Below are positions 46,863 through 61,800 of a stretch of 64,000 nucleotides of DNA, piece by piece; positions within the stretch are counted from its first letter, which is position 1; the number at the start of each line of letters is the position of its first letter. The stretch is taken from assembly GCA_963281255.1 (NCBI GenBank), contig OY725503.1:3224001-3288000 (forward strand), in the 5' to 3' direction. Origin of the DNA: Aphrocallistes beatrix (lineage: Eukaryota > Porifera > Hexactinellida > Sceptrulophora > Aphrocallistidae). Both the position numbers and the translations under genes were made by a program. Under the pieces are notes generated by a model. It saw only the letters and a list, made by a program, of their open reading frames with translations. It made no database searches and was not told where the DNA came from.

Positions 46863-49800
46863 TTACAAGGATTGGATTACTAACTTCCTTTTGTGGTCAT
46901 AAACAAATTTATTTGACTTGAAAGTTGACGACTCATAGAAAGAAGCGAGGTCGTGGATGTTGAGCTGCTTAGTTCGGAGAATAAAATCCTCTTCAGGGAT
47001 TTCAACAAATTCCAAGTCAGTGCCAAACCTGTTTCTATTGAAAGTGACTATTTCGTGAACAAGCTGTTTCAAGACAAACAACAACAAGTCATTGTTGTCC
47101 TTTTTATAACTGAGGTAGTGTGAGAAGGCCTTGCGCATATTTCGCATCACGGAGAACTTCTGAGTGTCGATGAAGCTCTCCAGCATGATGCGAATAGCCA
47201 TATTCACGTCATCGTCCACGACGTATTCTCGCAGATGCATGCGTGCGTGAGCTTCCGCGATGCGAATGATCGACTCGATGTGTCTCACAGTGATCGGGAT
47301 GCTGCCGGTGCGAAGCGACTCTTTGCGCAGTTCTGCGTAGAGCTTGGCTACCTTGTCTTGGTCCATTTGGTGCAGCTTAGGGTGGATCTTCTCCTTTGAG
47401 TAGATTATGTACTTCTTCAGGAGATCCTGTGGAATGAAATGTAAAAGGATGAGAGCTGTGAAGAACTCAGAAATATCTGCACTAGGCAGTGTGTATAGAT
47501 AGAAAATAATAAGAACTAACAAATTATTGGGGTTTGTACTTAGGAAAGTCTACCACAAACTACTAAAAATGGCTCGCGTAAATAAAATTGAGCATCCTTT
47601 CTAATTCATTGGTTAAAGTGAATGGCGGACATTTCGTCGCATGGACATTTCGTCCTCTGAACATTAGTTACCGGACAACGGGTAGCGGAACTTTTGTCCC
47701 TGGAACCCTGAAATACCCCTTTCGCACCTACTTAATTTTCAATCAAAAGCCCTCATTTTCACCCTTTTTTTTCAAACATATTCCACTCAAAAAGCCTCAA
47801 CTTCCGTTCCTGGCACATTAGTACCGGTTTATTTTAGTCTCTAATTAGGCAAAATTCCCGTGAAACAGAGAGAAAAGTTCCGCTACACATTGTCCGGTAA
47901 CTAATGTTCAGAGGACGAAATGTCTGGCGACGAATATCCATGCGACGAAATTACCTGTTAAAATGATGTAATGTAATAATACAATATTTAGATGGCATCC
48001 TACCTGTGGTATGAGGTTTATGCTGGGATCTTGAGATTCCATCTGTCCATTCGCTGCTTGCTCAGAAGTCTGCGCATTGGGATGATGCCGGATGTGACTC
48101 TCTACTACGAACTTGGCGAGCATCTCGTCCTGCACAGGATCCACCACATCCCGCACCACACACAGGATATCGAACCTGGAAAGAATGGGCTCAGTCAGAT
48201 CGACGTTCTCTGCAAACGTGAGCGAGGGGTCGTACCGCCCCCCGATCGGGTTAGAGGCCGCGATGATGCAGCAGCGGGCTTGCAGGGATGTCACGATCCC
48301 AGCCTTCGATATGGAGATGCTCTGCTGCTCCATCGCTTCGTGGATGGAGGTGCGGTCCTGGTCATTCATCTTGTCGAATTCGTCAATCAAGCAAACACCT
48401 ACAGATACACCTGTCACTTTCATATCGTGTGCAGCTATACTTGTCTAATAATAGTCGTCTCCTGCTGGTTTATCTTTAAGCTAATTCCGAAATTCTTCAA
48501 ACCTATGCATAACTAGGCATAAGTCATGCGTATAGAAGACGTGTAGTATGCGGATAGCTTTAATACTACTGACCTTTGTCTGCCAAGACGAGAGCTCCCG
48601 CCTCAAGAGTCCACTCCTTGGTGACAGGGCTCCTCTGCACGTATGCAGTGAGACCGACCGCGCTGGCGCCCTGTCCCGTGGTGAAGACAGGTCTGGGGGC
48701 GGTCTTCTCCACGTACTTGAGGAACTGAGACTTGGCGGTGCCCGGGTCTCCGCACAGCAGCACATTAATGTCCCCGCGCACCCGGTGCTTCTGGCCGGGG
48801 TTCTTTGCCTCTCCTAAACGCAGTGACAATTGAGAATATCATTATTGTAAGTCCAATTGAAAATAATCAAAGATGAAATAATGTTATAGTAAAAGTTTAT
48901 TTTCATGACCACGCATAGATCAAAAGAATTTACCTCCAAACAGAGCAAGTGCAATCCCTCGTTTGATGTCTTCATGCCCATATATGGAGGGTGCCATGCT
49001 AGCCATCACACGATCTGAAATCTTCTCATCCTTAGACAGAGAGTTCATCTGCTTTATATCTTCATCAGTGAGGTCTGCTATTATAGCTTTATTGTCCTTC
49101 TTCTCGATGTAGTTTGCAAGGATAATTGTAGCGAACACAGGAAACCCGTTAGCCGTGTTGAGTGATCCGTCATAGTTGTTCGTGTATATGCCAGTCAATT
49201 CTACCTCGTCTCCAGGCTTGCAGGAATCGACGAGGTCAGCTAGCAGGATGGCTTCTTTAGAGCGAGGTAGGCGACCAGCCGCCACCTTTCCTAGAAATTA
49301 GAAAGAAAAACGTGGGAGTGCAGGTGGGTGCTAAGAACTGATCTAACAGCAATATCACATCACGAGATAGTATAGACATACAAGTTCATGTGAGAGCTAT
49401 AATAGAACGACATGAAAGAAGCAATTCAATTGTGTGAACAATGCGTGAACTTTGTATGGGAAACGAGATATTGGAAACTTTGAGGCAGTAGGTATAGGTA
49501 TAGGAAAGAAGATCTGCAGATGGCTCTCAATTATTAATATTCTACCATATTTTGAAATAACCCGTATTACAATTAAAGAAATCAACATTGGTAGGTATTT
49601 TGCAAACACTTTTTAGCTCTAATTATATTTTAATAAACATTTTGAGATCATTCAGGTACTCGATACAACTTATCAGGTAATTGATCAGTGTTGTTTATTT
49701 AACTGGATAAACGACACACAAATTGGAGATTAACGCTTTGCAATAATCCTGAGGGAATCACTGGATTTCATATACAGTCGACTCTGCTTAATAGGGTCAC

Positions 49801-52800
49801 TGTTTAATCGGGTCAACCGCTTAATCGGGCCACTTTTGCAGGACCGGAATAGCTCTCACACATAGAAGCTAATACAAAATATTTCGGTTAATAGGGTTCT
49901 CCGCTTAATCGGGGCAAAATGTCTTCTGACCGATGTGGCCCTATTAAGCGGAGTCGACTGTATCCTCGAATAGTAGCCACTGATATTTATTTTACCCCTT
50001 TTCTAGTATGGAGAATTCATATTTTAGTTTCAAGATACTTTGCAATGAAAGTAACCACGCGAGTGAAGGAAATAATATTTTACTAAAAACCATCATTCTA
50101 AGGGGTACTGGAATGATTAGTATCCTCTCTGGGGGTGCGACTATTCGAGGACCGAATACTTTTCTAGTATATTCGGTATCTATTTAATAAATAAGTTAAA
50201 TGCAATGAAGATTTGTAATACATATTACGTAGCATACAAATCTGGCAGTCAATCGTGAAAACATCGCGATACAAATTATTTTTCGATTATTTAGTGATCT
50301 ATATTATATATTTTTGTGATATTTAAATGTGTAACGAGGTCCTACCTTGTTAGTGCTGCTCGGATAGCAAGCACTCCGTGTCTTCCTGGTCCCCTCCAGT
50401 GTATCTCTCCAATTTATGTACTTTTACATAAGATAATGACAAAAGAAGAAAAAAAACTATCAAAACTTTTTTGACAAAAGGGTCAAAAAACTATCATGAT
50501 CAATGATCAATGATGATGCCAATGATTAGTTAATTAACCGGGCGGCCGCCGTAAATGTCGATTCATTGTTGAAATTGCGTCCACAATTTGGTATCAAATC
50601 AAGACATCTTGAGAACAATTGTAGATTTGTTTGTTTTAGAAGAAGAAAATCCATAAATTAATAAGCAGGGGAGGAGAGGCGCTGTCTACTCGGACCTAAG
50701 ATTAATTGTTTAAAGCGCCCGGAATATTCAATTATTTTACGTTTAAATGAAACACTGTGATAAAGTAGATAATTAACTATTAACCGACATTCTTTAATAA
50801 AATTTCAACACATCATATATTATTATTTGTAATAAGACACAAAGATTTAATTACATTATCAACAGAATGACTTACAGTAGGACGACATAATTATTTAGAA
50901 TTTTGTTTTTGTTAGAAAACCAAGTGCTATCAATTCAATAAGTTATGGTCATAGACGAAATCAATTTTATTTATATTTCTATGTATTATGGAACTACTAG
51001 ATTGCTTATGATAGCAACTTGCACTTTACTTTACAGGATGCGGCTGTGGAATCTTGAGAGGTTTCATAGTTTTTGTCATTTTTTTCAATCTTTATGTTTT
51101 TATTAAATATATTTTCATTAAATAGCTTACAAACTTTCTCTAATGTCCCAGAAACATAAGCGGGAACAAATACAAGTATTATCCGAAGTTGGTAAGCACA
51201 CTCCTAGGGCTATATCTCAACTTTTATCCGTTAGTCTGGCAACGGTCTACAATACACTCAACCGCGTTAAGACAGGCCGCACTCTTGAACATGGGGTAGG
51301 TGCGGGTAGACCAGCAGTAAAGTACCAGGCAATAAAAGGAAGTCTTTCGCAACAGATTCGTAGGTCTAAAGGAGCAAAAACTATCAAGGATATGCATGCA
51401 AATTTAAAGATTCCCGTGAGTAAACGTACTGTTGAGCGAGCACTTGCAAGACTCCAGTACAAGAAGGTCTTTCCGGTTAAAACCTTCATGCTATCCGAGA
51501 AGAACCGTATTAAAAGAATGGATTGGGCAAGGAAATACGAGAAAAAACACTGGAGGAATGCTATCTTTTGCGATGAAGCTTCCTTTTGGTTGCATGGAGG
51601 TAGGGTGAAGATGTGGACAAAAGCTGGAAAAAAACGCTGGCAACCTGTCCCGAAGCATAGCCAAAAGGTGCACATCTGGGCGGCATTTTCGTCAATGGGA
51701 ACTTTTCCCTTATGTATATTCCGTCAGAATTTAACAGGAGTCTTATACTGCAAAATCCTACAATGGCATTTACTATCCCAGGCAGACGTTTTCCATCAAA
51801 ATAACTGGTTTCTTGTAGAGGATAACGACCCTAAGCACACGTCCAAAGTTGTGAAGACGTTTATGGAAGAAAATATGCCTCGGAAGTTGTTAGATTGGCC
51901 AAGTCAAAGCCCTGATATTAATCCAATAGAGAATTTATTCGCTTGGATTAAATATCAACTCAATAGGCTCCCGCACCGAAGGCCTACTACAGTTTCCGCA
52001 CTGGAGTTCAAGTTGAAACAGATTTGGAATGGGATAAGTCCGGAATTTTTGGAACCATATTGGCATTCTATGCCCAAAAGATGTAGAATGGTAGTGAATA
52101 ATAGTGGATACCCTATTAAATATTGAAATACTAACAAATAACTTTTCTTATGACTATTCGTTTCAGGAAATAGACTATTTAATATAGTGAACTCGAGAAT
52201 TCTTTGATTCTAAATAATTATGTCGTCTTACTGTACATTAGTACCTATTCATCGAGTCGATCAATATGGGCATATATTTGCATAGTACTAATTTAATTAC
52301 TTCTTATCTCAGTAATAAGTTGACTTCATACATTTTCACCCAACACGATTCTCCGAGAAATCATGATTACAAAAAGTGTTGTGAGAAGCAACAGTATTGT
52401 GAAAAGGAACCTATGTAGGTCTTACAGTAAGAATTCAAGTCAAAATAATCCTGGTATGGAAACTATCTGCACGTGCTTTGAGTGAGGCAGTTTTATAATT
52501 AATGCGGATAATTTAAGAAATCACGTCCGTTGGTTCTATAGCGTCAAAACGATTATCTGCTATTTTTCTTACGAGTATATACGTAGCCGATTATATAAAA
52601 GGATTGATTGGAACAAGCAAAATGACTATGACAATGGATTTTCTGTTGTCTGAGAGCCGCTTGAAGCAAATAGTTGAAGAAATCCGTATACGTTTGGAGA
52701 GGGGTCGACAGGCAGAGTCGGAAGATTCATCGCACCGACACGTGGAGGCAACAATTCAAGCAGCGAATAGAACGCGTAGAGACCTTGAGTATTGTCTGGA

Positions 52801-55800
52801 CAGACTGAGTGAAGCCGTCCGTCCGACCTCGGCCGCAGTGGTCGTGTGCTGCTTGGAGAGTTTGTGCAGGCAAACGGGACTGAATTTCATCCATCATGAT
52901 AATAACAAATATTTCTTGAGTAGCAATCCGTTCTACATCGAGATAAGCCTCGGACCGAATGGAGAAATATTGAATACTAAGATTAGCCACGGACGGGAAC
53001 ACCCGGAAACGTGTTTTACTCTGCACGAGACACTGAAGAGGTGGGACATCCCAACGGCGAAGGAGCAGCTCAAATCTCTAGTCAATCTTTACAGCATTCC
53101 AATCAGTGTGCAGGATCGAGATAACCTGGATTCAGTGGTGATTGATGAGTCACAGAATTCAAGCAACGATGCGATCACTTACAACATCCTTCAGGCCCTG
53201 GGGAGGGATTTATCTAATATAGCGAATCAAATGCACTGTAGCGAAGACGAAGCGATAATGCAAGGACCCATCGGTTTGCTGAAATGCCCGGATGGAGGCT
53301 TCTCAGCGAAGCTAACATTCTTCAAACCTCCAATGCAAATCCCTGGGAAGTGGTTAGCAGATTTCAAGATAGTGTCCGCAGAAATAACGCTACACCTCTT
53401 GACAAGCATTCGAAACCCTCTCGCCCTTAGCACTTATAACCTGGTAAGAATGGACTCGGAAGTTGCTAAGTATTGTCACGCCAAACAACTCAACTTATCT
53501 GTCTCGTACTGCCTCAAACTATCCTCAGCATTTCCCTTATCAGAGACTTCTGTACAATTCATCCAACAGGTTTCTAAAAGCTCTAACGCTGTGTTGATGA
53601 AGGCTTCGAGTGGAGATGACTCTCTGCTGGCAGAACTCGCACCTGAGCACAACAAGGTACTTCGTAATTATCTATAATAACTACTTAGGGCATTCAAAAA
53701 GTTCTCATCCCATATCTGTATCTCAAATGATAGTGAAAATAGGATATTTTCGATTTGTCCATTGTATTCCTTAGGGGATCAGCTCCCAATTTATATATTG
53801 GTTTATTTTAAGAGGACAATTATTGTGGTTCCTACATTAGATTTTTGTGCATCGGTTTAGGGTAGCGTCGAAAAGTTGGAATCTTCCCATTGAAAATGGC
53901 TTAAAACTAAATTTGGAGAATAAAAATTGTGAAATCGTAAAATAAGATCCTTAATTAACCCGCGGTTGGCTAGGAATGTTGAAAGTGAAAATGGAAGGAC
54001 ATTGAAAGTGAACTGAAAGTGAAAATGAAAGTGGGGGTTTCTCTATTTATACTTTTGAGACCTAGCCAGGCGAGGGATAATTATTAAGGTCAATAATTAA
54101 CCCTACTTTGCCGAGGAATGTTGAATTGAAATTGAAAGTTAGTTCATTTTCAATTGAAATTGAAAATGAAAGTGGGGTCATTTCTATTTATACCTTTGCC
54201 CCTAGGGTTAAGAACCAATGTGAAAAAGTAAACGAGGTGTTCAATAGAATTGCTCGTGTTGAAAAAATATCATGCCACTTTTAGTGGATATTTGGTTAAT
54301 TTTCGACACTTAAAAAGTGGGACAAAAGTAGTAGTAGTAAACCACTTCAAAACACATTATTCCCTCAGCCTAAAACTAGAATACTTCTGAGAAGTCAATC
54401 TATATGTTAGTTGATGCGAAGAATTCGATGGAGGGATCAGTTTTAAAAAGTGCGCTGATTGCAAAAGGCGTACTTCTGAAATTAAAATAAAATATATTTC
54501 TTTTGAGATATTTAGGGGTGGTCTTATATCAGCTAATAATACATTTTAATGACCTAAAATCTACCGTTTTGGAGATATTGGTGAAAACAGTTGGCACCAG
54601 CCTTCGTACTTGAAATTATCAACGGTTCCAACTGATATCACTAATAACTCCGAACCGGTAGATTTTAGGTCAGTAAAATGAACAAGCGCGGGACGCATGC
54701 ATTTGTCCGAATTTCATAGTTTGCAAATAAACATCACTCCTAAAAACTGCAAAATCCTAGCATTACAATATATTCCCCGACCAAAATGCCTCACCTAAAA
54801 GGACTCTACACACACCCCTTTCTTCAGAAAAAACACTTTAGGACAAATGCATACTTCAGTCGCAGATACATACTACAAAATTCGGACAAATACAGCTCTC
54901 CTACAAGCGCGCTTCGCTTGCATGCGCTGCGCGGCTGGCGACACCTTGTGTCCGCCGGAGGTGCCCTTTTGGCGCCTGGGCTCACATTGATTAATTATAG
55001 GGGGGATAACATCTCTAAATATGTCTGTCTTACTGTTAAAATTGATATCACTCAAAAATAATCAAATTTTAAAATTTTAAAATTTTTGATGCGTAATGAT
55101 GACGTCATAACAGAGTGATGAGTTCATTTTTTGATGATAGTTGTATCATATGTGAAGAATATCAATATACACATTCTATTAAAATTTCAGCCTTCTATCA
55201 CTTAAAATGGCTGAGTTATGGTCGAAAAACTGAAATTTCTAATTCTAAAAAAAGGTGACAATGACGTCATAATTCCATGATGAGTCGACATTTTCGTCTG
55301 AGCTCAGAACTTGGTGGAGCCATAGCTAAAAGACTCCCACATGCCAAAAATCAGCTTTTACCTAAAAACTAAAAAATAGGGCTTTGCGCAGGAACAGGAC
55401 TGCAATCCGTCAGTTTGGCATACTACTAAGTATACTACTATACTATTAAAAATATGTAATAAATATTTGAACTGCCAACAAGCACATAAATTTGATTTTG
55501 TATAACCACGTTGTATTTTGTATGTGGCTTAAGCAAGTTCGAGTCTCAGACTACAAAATCCAGTGGTACAGGGTGACAAAGGTGTTAGTAATTACGCGTT
55601 GGAAAGGATTAATCAAGCTTCTAAATTGATTAGTTCGAGCGTGTAGATTTCAAAATTGATGTTAGATTTTAATTAACTCTGGTAGTTTTAACTGATTGAC
55701 TTCTATAGATAAACCCATTGTATGATTACTTATGATACAAAGCAGTATGGTGTTCAACTTCACCATGAATAACATGATGACTTTGCATTAAATCGAAAAT

Positions 55801-58800
55801 CCGAGTGATGATTTCAAAATAAGATTTATATTTCGAGAATAAGATGAAATAGAAGTGAACATATGTTTGATGAAATGTTGATGTTTCTATCTACAATGTA
55901 TGTTAACGTTTTCATTATGACGTCATGATGGGTCAGCAAAAAAAATTCTAAAATCGTGGTACAGTGACTCAATAACATAACATTTCACATGTGTATTCTC
56001 ACGATAAGTTGGAAGCACACTCCCATCCCGTCTGTGAGGGGCTTTTTTATTGCTATACAACCTTTTACGAACTGCGTACGAAAGGAAAAGTCCAGGTACC
56101 CTCGATTCAAATCTAGCAAGATTCCGCTAAATTATTATATGTTGATATAATTTGTAATGATGAACACAAAATAATTAAATTTAAAATTGATCTGAAATTA
56201 TGTGAAATAACAATTTAATTTTAGAATTTATATCTAGAAATTGAAATCCTAAAATGGTATAGTCAAATGAAGTTCATAAATTCGTGTCAAAATATACACT
56301 GGTAATTAGCAACCTGACATAATTAACCAAAGAATACGTACTGTCATAATTACGGTTTACTTTGTCAGGTCTCGAATCAGAAGTAATTACCAGACGTAAT
56401 TTCATAGTACTTCTAGACATTTAAAGTTGGTTCAGCGTACCTCTCGAAAAACACCTGTCGTACCCCAGGTTGAGAACCCCTGCTATAAACTATAATAAAA
56501 TTAACATATTATGTTTATAAGTTAGAGCTTTCAAGTATTAATAACAACGACAATTTATTGTGGTCGTACAATGATTTCTATTGTGAGAGTGGAACCATAT
56601 GTATATTGTATAGAAAATGAATATTGTTTTCCATTTTTTTTGCAGAGGTGTGAAAATTTCGAATTTATTCCTAGACTTACCATTTGACACCTCCATGCCA
56701 ATTTTTCATATCCTTACGACTTGACAATTCTTCAATCAATTAGGGAAAACAAACAAACAAACAATCAAATAAATATCCTAGCGTTTTAATATATAAGATT
56801 TATAAATTAAAAACCATGTATGTTCAGACAATGAACACAAGATTAACCATCATAGGTATCCCTGGGTCAAGTGAACCAATACTCGCTACAGCTGGAGAAG
56901 GAAACACACTATTACTTCATTACAATCGATGGGGCAAACAGCAAAGTAGTCGTAGCGGAGCAGATCCTCTTCAATAGCGTGGACATGCTGATCAGCATCA
57001 CACAGGTGTTGCGTAGACAGCTGGTGTATAATACAATGGTAGGCAGTCTAGTCAAGCTCTGCAGTGCGAAGGAAACAGAGTTTATGAGAGAAAAACAGCT
57101 GTTTTGGGGAGGAGAGACTCAGAAGGAGAGCGGAAGAATATTCGACATTTCTTTGAATCCAGTGGATTCGATTATAATCGAGTTCCAGCATCCAGTAGAA
57201 CAAGCTGTACGAGTCAAACTGTACATACAAATCAACCCCGGAAATCCTTCAGTACCGGAAGTGAAGATAGAAATGCTGGTAGAAGGATACATCCCCGAGA
57301 TCAGTGTCTCTCAAACACTGACCTATACTCTGTCCAGGTGTCTCCTTCTCCCGCCCCTGCTAAAGACGATTTTGGAGCAACCGCTTAAATTACTGGGTCC
57401 CTCTCCTCTAGCGAACCAGCAGCAGCAGGGAGGGTACCAGACAGGGGGCGTGTCAGTATTTACACCTTCGACCTCCTTGGTGCACGGACACACTCAACAA
57501 GTACAAGCAGGAAAAACAGGAGGACATAAAAGGAAGATGGCCGAAACGGCTATTCATGAAATGGAGCAGAAAAGAATAAAATGACTGACGAGCTAGCGAT
57601 ACAATAAGCAATAATAATTACACACGCATAGGATAGTCTAGCATACAGACAGGGTAGGATTAATATTGTATTGATTAGTTAGTACACAGCTTATTATGCA
57701 TTGCAGATTTGCCTGATTCCAAAAGCTCATGGATTCATCATGTAGTGATTAATGAATTCAATCATTTTGAAACTTATTATTTTTATACCATCTAACATAT
57801 AGATTTTCTTTTTCTTAATTAACGTTAATAAATTTGTAATGTTAGAATATTAAGGTTATTATTTCGAAGAATGGCGGACACTTCGTCGCCGGACATTTCG
57901 TCCTCTGAACATTAGTTACCGGACAACCGGTAGCGGAACTTTCGTCCCTGGAATTTTCGTCTCCTGAGATACCCCTTTCGCACTTACTTATTTCTCAATC
58001 AAAAGCCATCATTTTACATACTCCACTCCAAAAGCCTCAATTCCGTTCCTTATACATTAGTACCCGTTTATAGTCAATGAGGCGAAATTCCCGTGAAACA
58101 GAGACAAAAATTCTGCCACCCATTGTCCAGTAACTAATGTTCAGAGGACGAAATGTCCGCGACGAAAGTGTCCGTTTACCTTTCGTGATGATGCATTTTA
58201 ATCGTATTGAAAGAGAGGAGATTTAAAACGTAGAGGCGAGTAAGATTATATATTTGTGTGTGTTCGGCTTCTAAGAATGAAGTGTACGGCTTAGCGAGGG
58301 TGTACTGTACACCTTTTACAGTCCTGCACAGTTGATAGATGAAGAATTTCAAACACTAAAGCATTGGTTTGATGTAGTACATACACAATATTAAATTTGA
58401 GTAAATGCGTGGTTTCACATTATTAACAAATGTTAATATATAATGATCCCTAATTGTATTTCTAAGATACGATAGGATTTCAAGAAAAACTCTCACATGG
58501 AGACAGAATACTCGAGACTCTAACAGCCATGATATCTAATACCTAATAAGCAAGGATTATTAGCGAGGAAAACACGAACAAGTGGTAACTGATATGTGGA
58601 ACCAAATGCAGTGAATCTAGCAAAGTTAGGCTCTAGTACACCGCTAAGAGCATTTGAGCACCCAGTACCACCAGCATATATATAGACTGTGATTTGTCTG
58701 GGAATTACTAGCAAGATATTGGTGAAATGAGATATATCTTGCTGTTAATTTCCATTCTTCTCTGGGTATCTTCAGCTCAATTTCGCTCAGTATTGCTAGA

Positions 58801-61800
58801 ACAACATAAACAATGGAATTTAAAGACACTACTTCCTAGAAATCACGTGGACGACCAGCTTATTAATACCTGTCAGTTGTGCAAAAGTTTATTCGCTGTA
58901 GTACAGGAGTATGTTGAAAGAGACAAGTCTGAAGAAGAAATTGCTGAGCTAATAACTAATTTTTGTAAAGCATTCAACATCGAGGATGATAACGTGTGCA
59001 CTCTGGTAGTCAGGGAGTTCAAAGATGAAGTGCTAACAGTCGTAGCAACCGTTGGACTAAATGCGGAAGAGGCATGCGGCATCATTCTAGGTCCAACATG
59101 TGCTACTCCCTATGACCCATTCAACCAAACCTGGAGCGTGAAAATGTCCGACACCCCCAAGCCACCTGTGAAAGAAATGCAACTGCCAGTTAAAGGCGCT
59201 AAACAGTACCGAATTCTCCACATAACAGACATCCACTATGATTCTCTATACACTCCAGGTCTGAGCGTGGATTGCGGAGAGCCCTTGTGCTGTAGACCTC
59301 CCAACAAGCCTAATGCCACTCACGGGGCCGGGAAATGGGGCGAATTCAGATGCGACCTTAGCACAATACTCCTGCACAACTTCATGGATAAGGTGGCGGC
59401 AATGGCAGCTGAGTACGACGTTATATACGTAACCGGAGACTTGCCACCGCACAATGTGTGGAACCAATCACGAGATGACCAAATGACTGCTATCTCGTAT
59501 ATCACGGACTTGTTCAAGAAGGTTATGCCAGGAGGAAAGAGGATATTCTTCACGGCGGGGAATCATGAAGGAGTGCCAGTCAACGCATTTCCACCTATCA
59601 ACGTGAAAGAAGCACATTCTGGACAATGGCTCAGAGACTTCCTATCAGATGTGTGGAGCAACTCGGGAATCTGGCTACCAAAAGACACGATCGCTACCAT
59701 CAAACAAGGACTGTTCTACAGCACGCTCATAGAACCGGGGCTCAGACTGGTCTCTCTGAATATGAACTATTGCAATAGCAAGAACTGGTGGCTGCTGATC
59801 AACTCAACAGACCCGGCCGGGCAGCTGAGATGGCTGGTAGAGACGCTACAGTCCGCAGAGGACAAAGGGGAGAGAGTGCATATTATAGGTCACATCCCAT
59901 CAGGGGGCGGTGACTGTATTAAGACATGGAGTTGGGAATACTTCAGAATAGTCCTCCGATACGAGAACACAGTGACAGCTCAGTTCATGGGACACACACA
60001 TGACGACATATTCACCGTGTACTACGACCCCGTTAACATAACGCGGCCATTCTCTGTGCTGTATACAGCAGGTAGTGTCACGACGTTGACAGACCTTAAC
60101 CCGGGATTCAAAATCTATTCCGTGGACGGAGGGTATAACGGGAGCAGCTGGGGGGTGCTAGATTTCACGAGCTATTACCTCGACATCATGCAAGTGGATA
60201 AAGACGACAAGCCTGTGTGGAACGCACAGTATCAGGCTTCTCAGGTATATGCGATTAAGGCTGCGTATCCTCGACACATGAGCGAACTGTTGACAAGATT
60301 CGCAAGGAATAGCACCCTCTTCGAGGCGTACATGAACTACAGAAAAAAGAGTGCACCGCATGGCGCTTGCACAGGGGACTGTAAGAATTCCGTTCTCTGT
60401 GAGATGAGGTGCGGTAGGTCTCATGATGAAGTGACTTTTTGTAATAAAATGAGGGAGGAAGACATTGTCTATCACAGAAAACGGATTAGAGATGAACTGC
60501 ATTGTTAGACAGGATTGACTACTACTTCACCATTTGATGAGACATTGCATGATACGTAACGAGTAGGTAGACTTCATAGTATAAAAAATATCGTAGATTT
60601 GTCTCAATATACAAAATTCTTTTTATATTAATTAATACAATAATATTATAACAATTTGTCCTTTTTCGTGTGTTTAATCGGGAATAAATGAATCTAGGTA
60701 GAGCGGTGATTCCCGCAGAGCGCATTAAGTGCGTCAATTAACGCGATTAGCTTGGAAAATAGCGTACTTTTGCTGTTAAATGATGGAATTGTAATATAAC
60801 GGAATAAACCGTACAAAAATTGCAAAATTAACGCGTTTTAAATAATCCTGAGGGAAACACTGCAATAGTGGTAGGAGTGCTAGAATCGTAAAACAGGGGT
60901 ATAGGGTAGGTGTCAAATGAATATCTTAATTTCATACCGCACAAAAAATCAGTAATCGTCGAGCACTGATAACGACCATACAAAATGCATATATAATCTG
61001 GGAAGTAGGAATGTACCTGGGCTCTCTTGAATGGTAATCTTTTGGTAGTTCTGATACAGTGTCTCTTCCATATTCACTTCAAAGGGTCCGTTAGACTGAC
61101 AGTCCGGACAGATGGAGGGTCTCACCTCCTGGAACTGATTCTGTGTGAATGGTCCGATCAGACAGCCGCACTTAACACAGTCATACTTAACTAAACTCAG
61201 TTGTGGTAGGATACTAGTGCTGCTCGTTACCACACCGGAAGTACGGATCAGCTGATTCAGGTGTAGCTGTCTCAGGGAGCGAATCTCCTCCATGAGGGGG
61301 AGGTGGCTGACACGTACGTGGATAGCTCGGGATATCTGGTCGTACTTGGGAAACATTCCTAGCACCACTTCGTGAGCTGACTCATCTAGGATGAGGAGCA
61401 TCTCGTGAGGCGCCTCTGGGAGAAAATAAGCGATCACCTGGAGAAGAATAAATCATATAAACTTCAAAATTAAAATGGATGGATTTCAGTTTCAGTTTCA
61501 ATTGAAAAATAGCATTGTTATAGTAACAAGCGCGCGTCGCTGCACGGCAGGCGGACACTTTGTGTCCGCATCATCCCCCTTTGTAAAGTATGACATTTGT
61601 ATACCCCCAAATCCATTTATGTATATGCTATAGCTATAGACATCTCGAACAAAATTTTTGTGATATATTACTTTCTAACTTCGATATTTATAATATATCA
61701 CCCACGTTGCAAACCGTTGAAAGTTACTCTCTAGTAGTCTAGTTATACTTAAGAAAGATGCACCCTAAATATAACACTATTTATGTATTTAAAACCAAGA

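Larger units (their letters stand above)
53657..56855 (+). other. MED1 intron 1
   Basis: 3.2 kb. The first part (about 53970-54190) has a degenerate GAAAGTGAAAATGAAAGTGG repeat. A truncated family A copy (54903-55360) and a repeat-B copy (56505-56810) follow. A TGACGTCATGATGGGTCAGC stretch at about 55919 looks like another family A scrap. No coding sequence seen. Confidence 0.55.
57585..58674. other. Spacer between MED1 and SMPD
   Basis: Holds the 3' flank of MED1 and a pogo-like MITE (57815-58306) that is split by a family M element (57874-58175). The remaining 58307-58674 should contain the SMPD promoter; nothing specific is seen apart from the TATA-like stretch listed separately. Confidence 0.5.
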
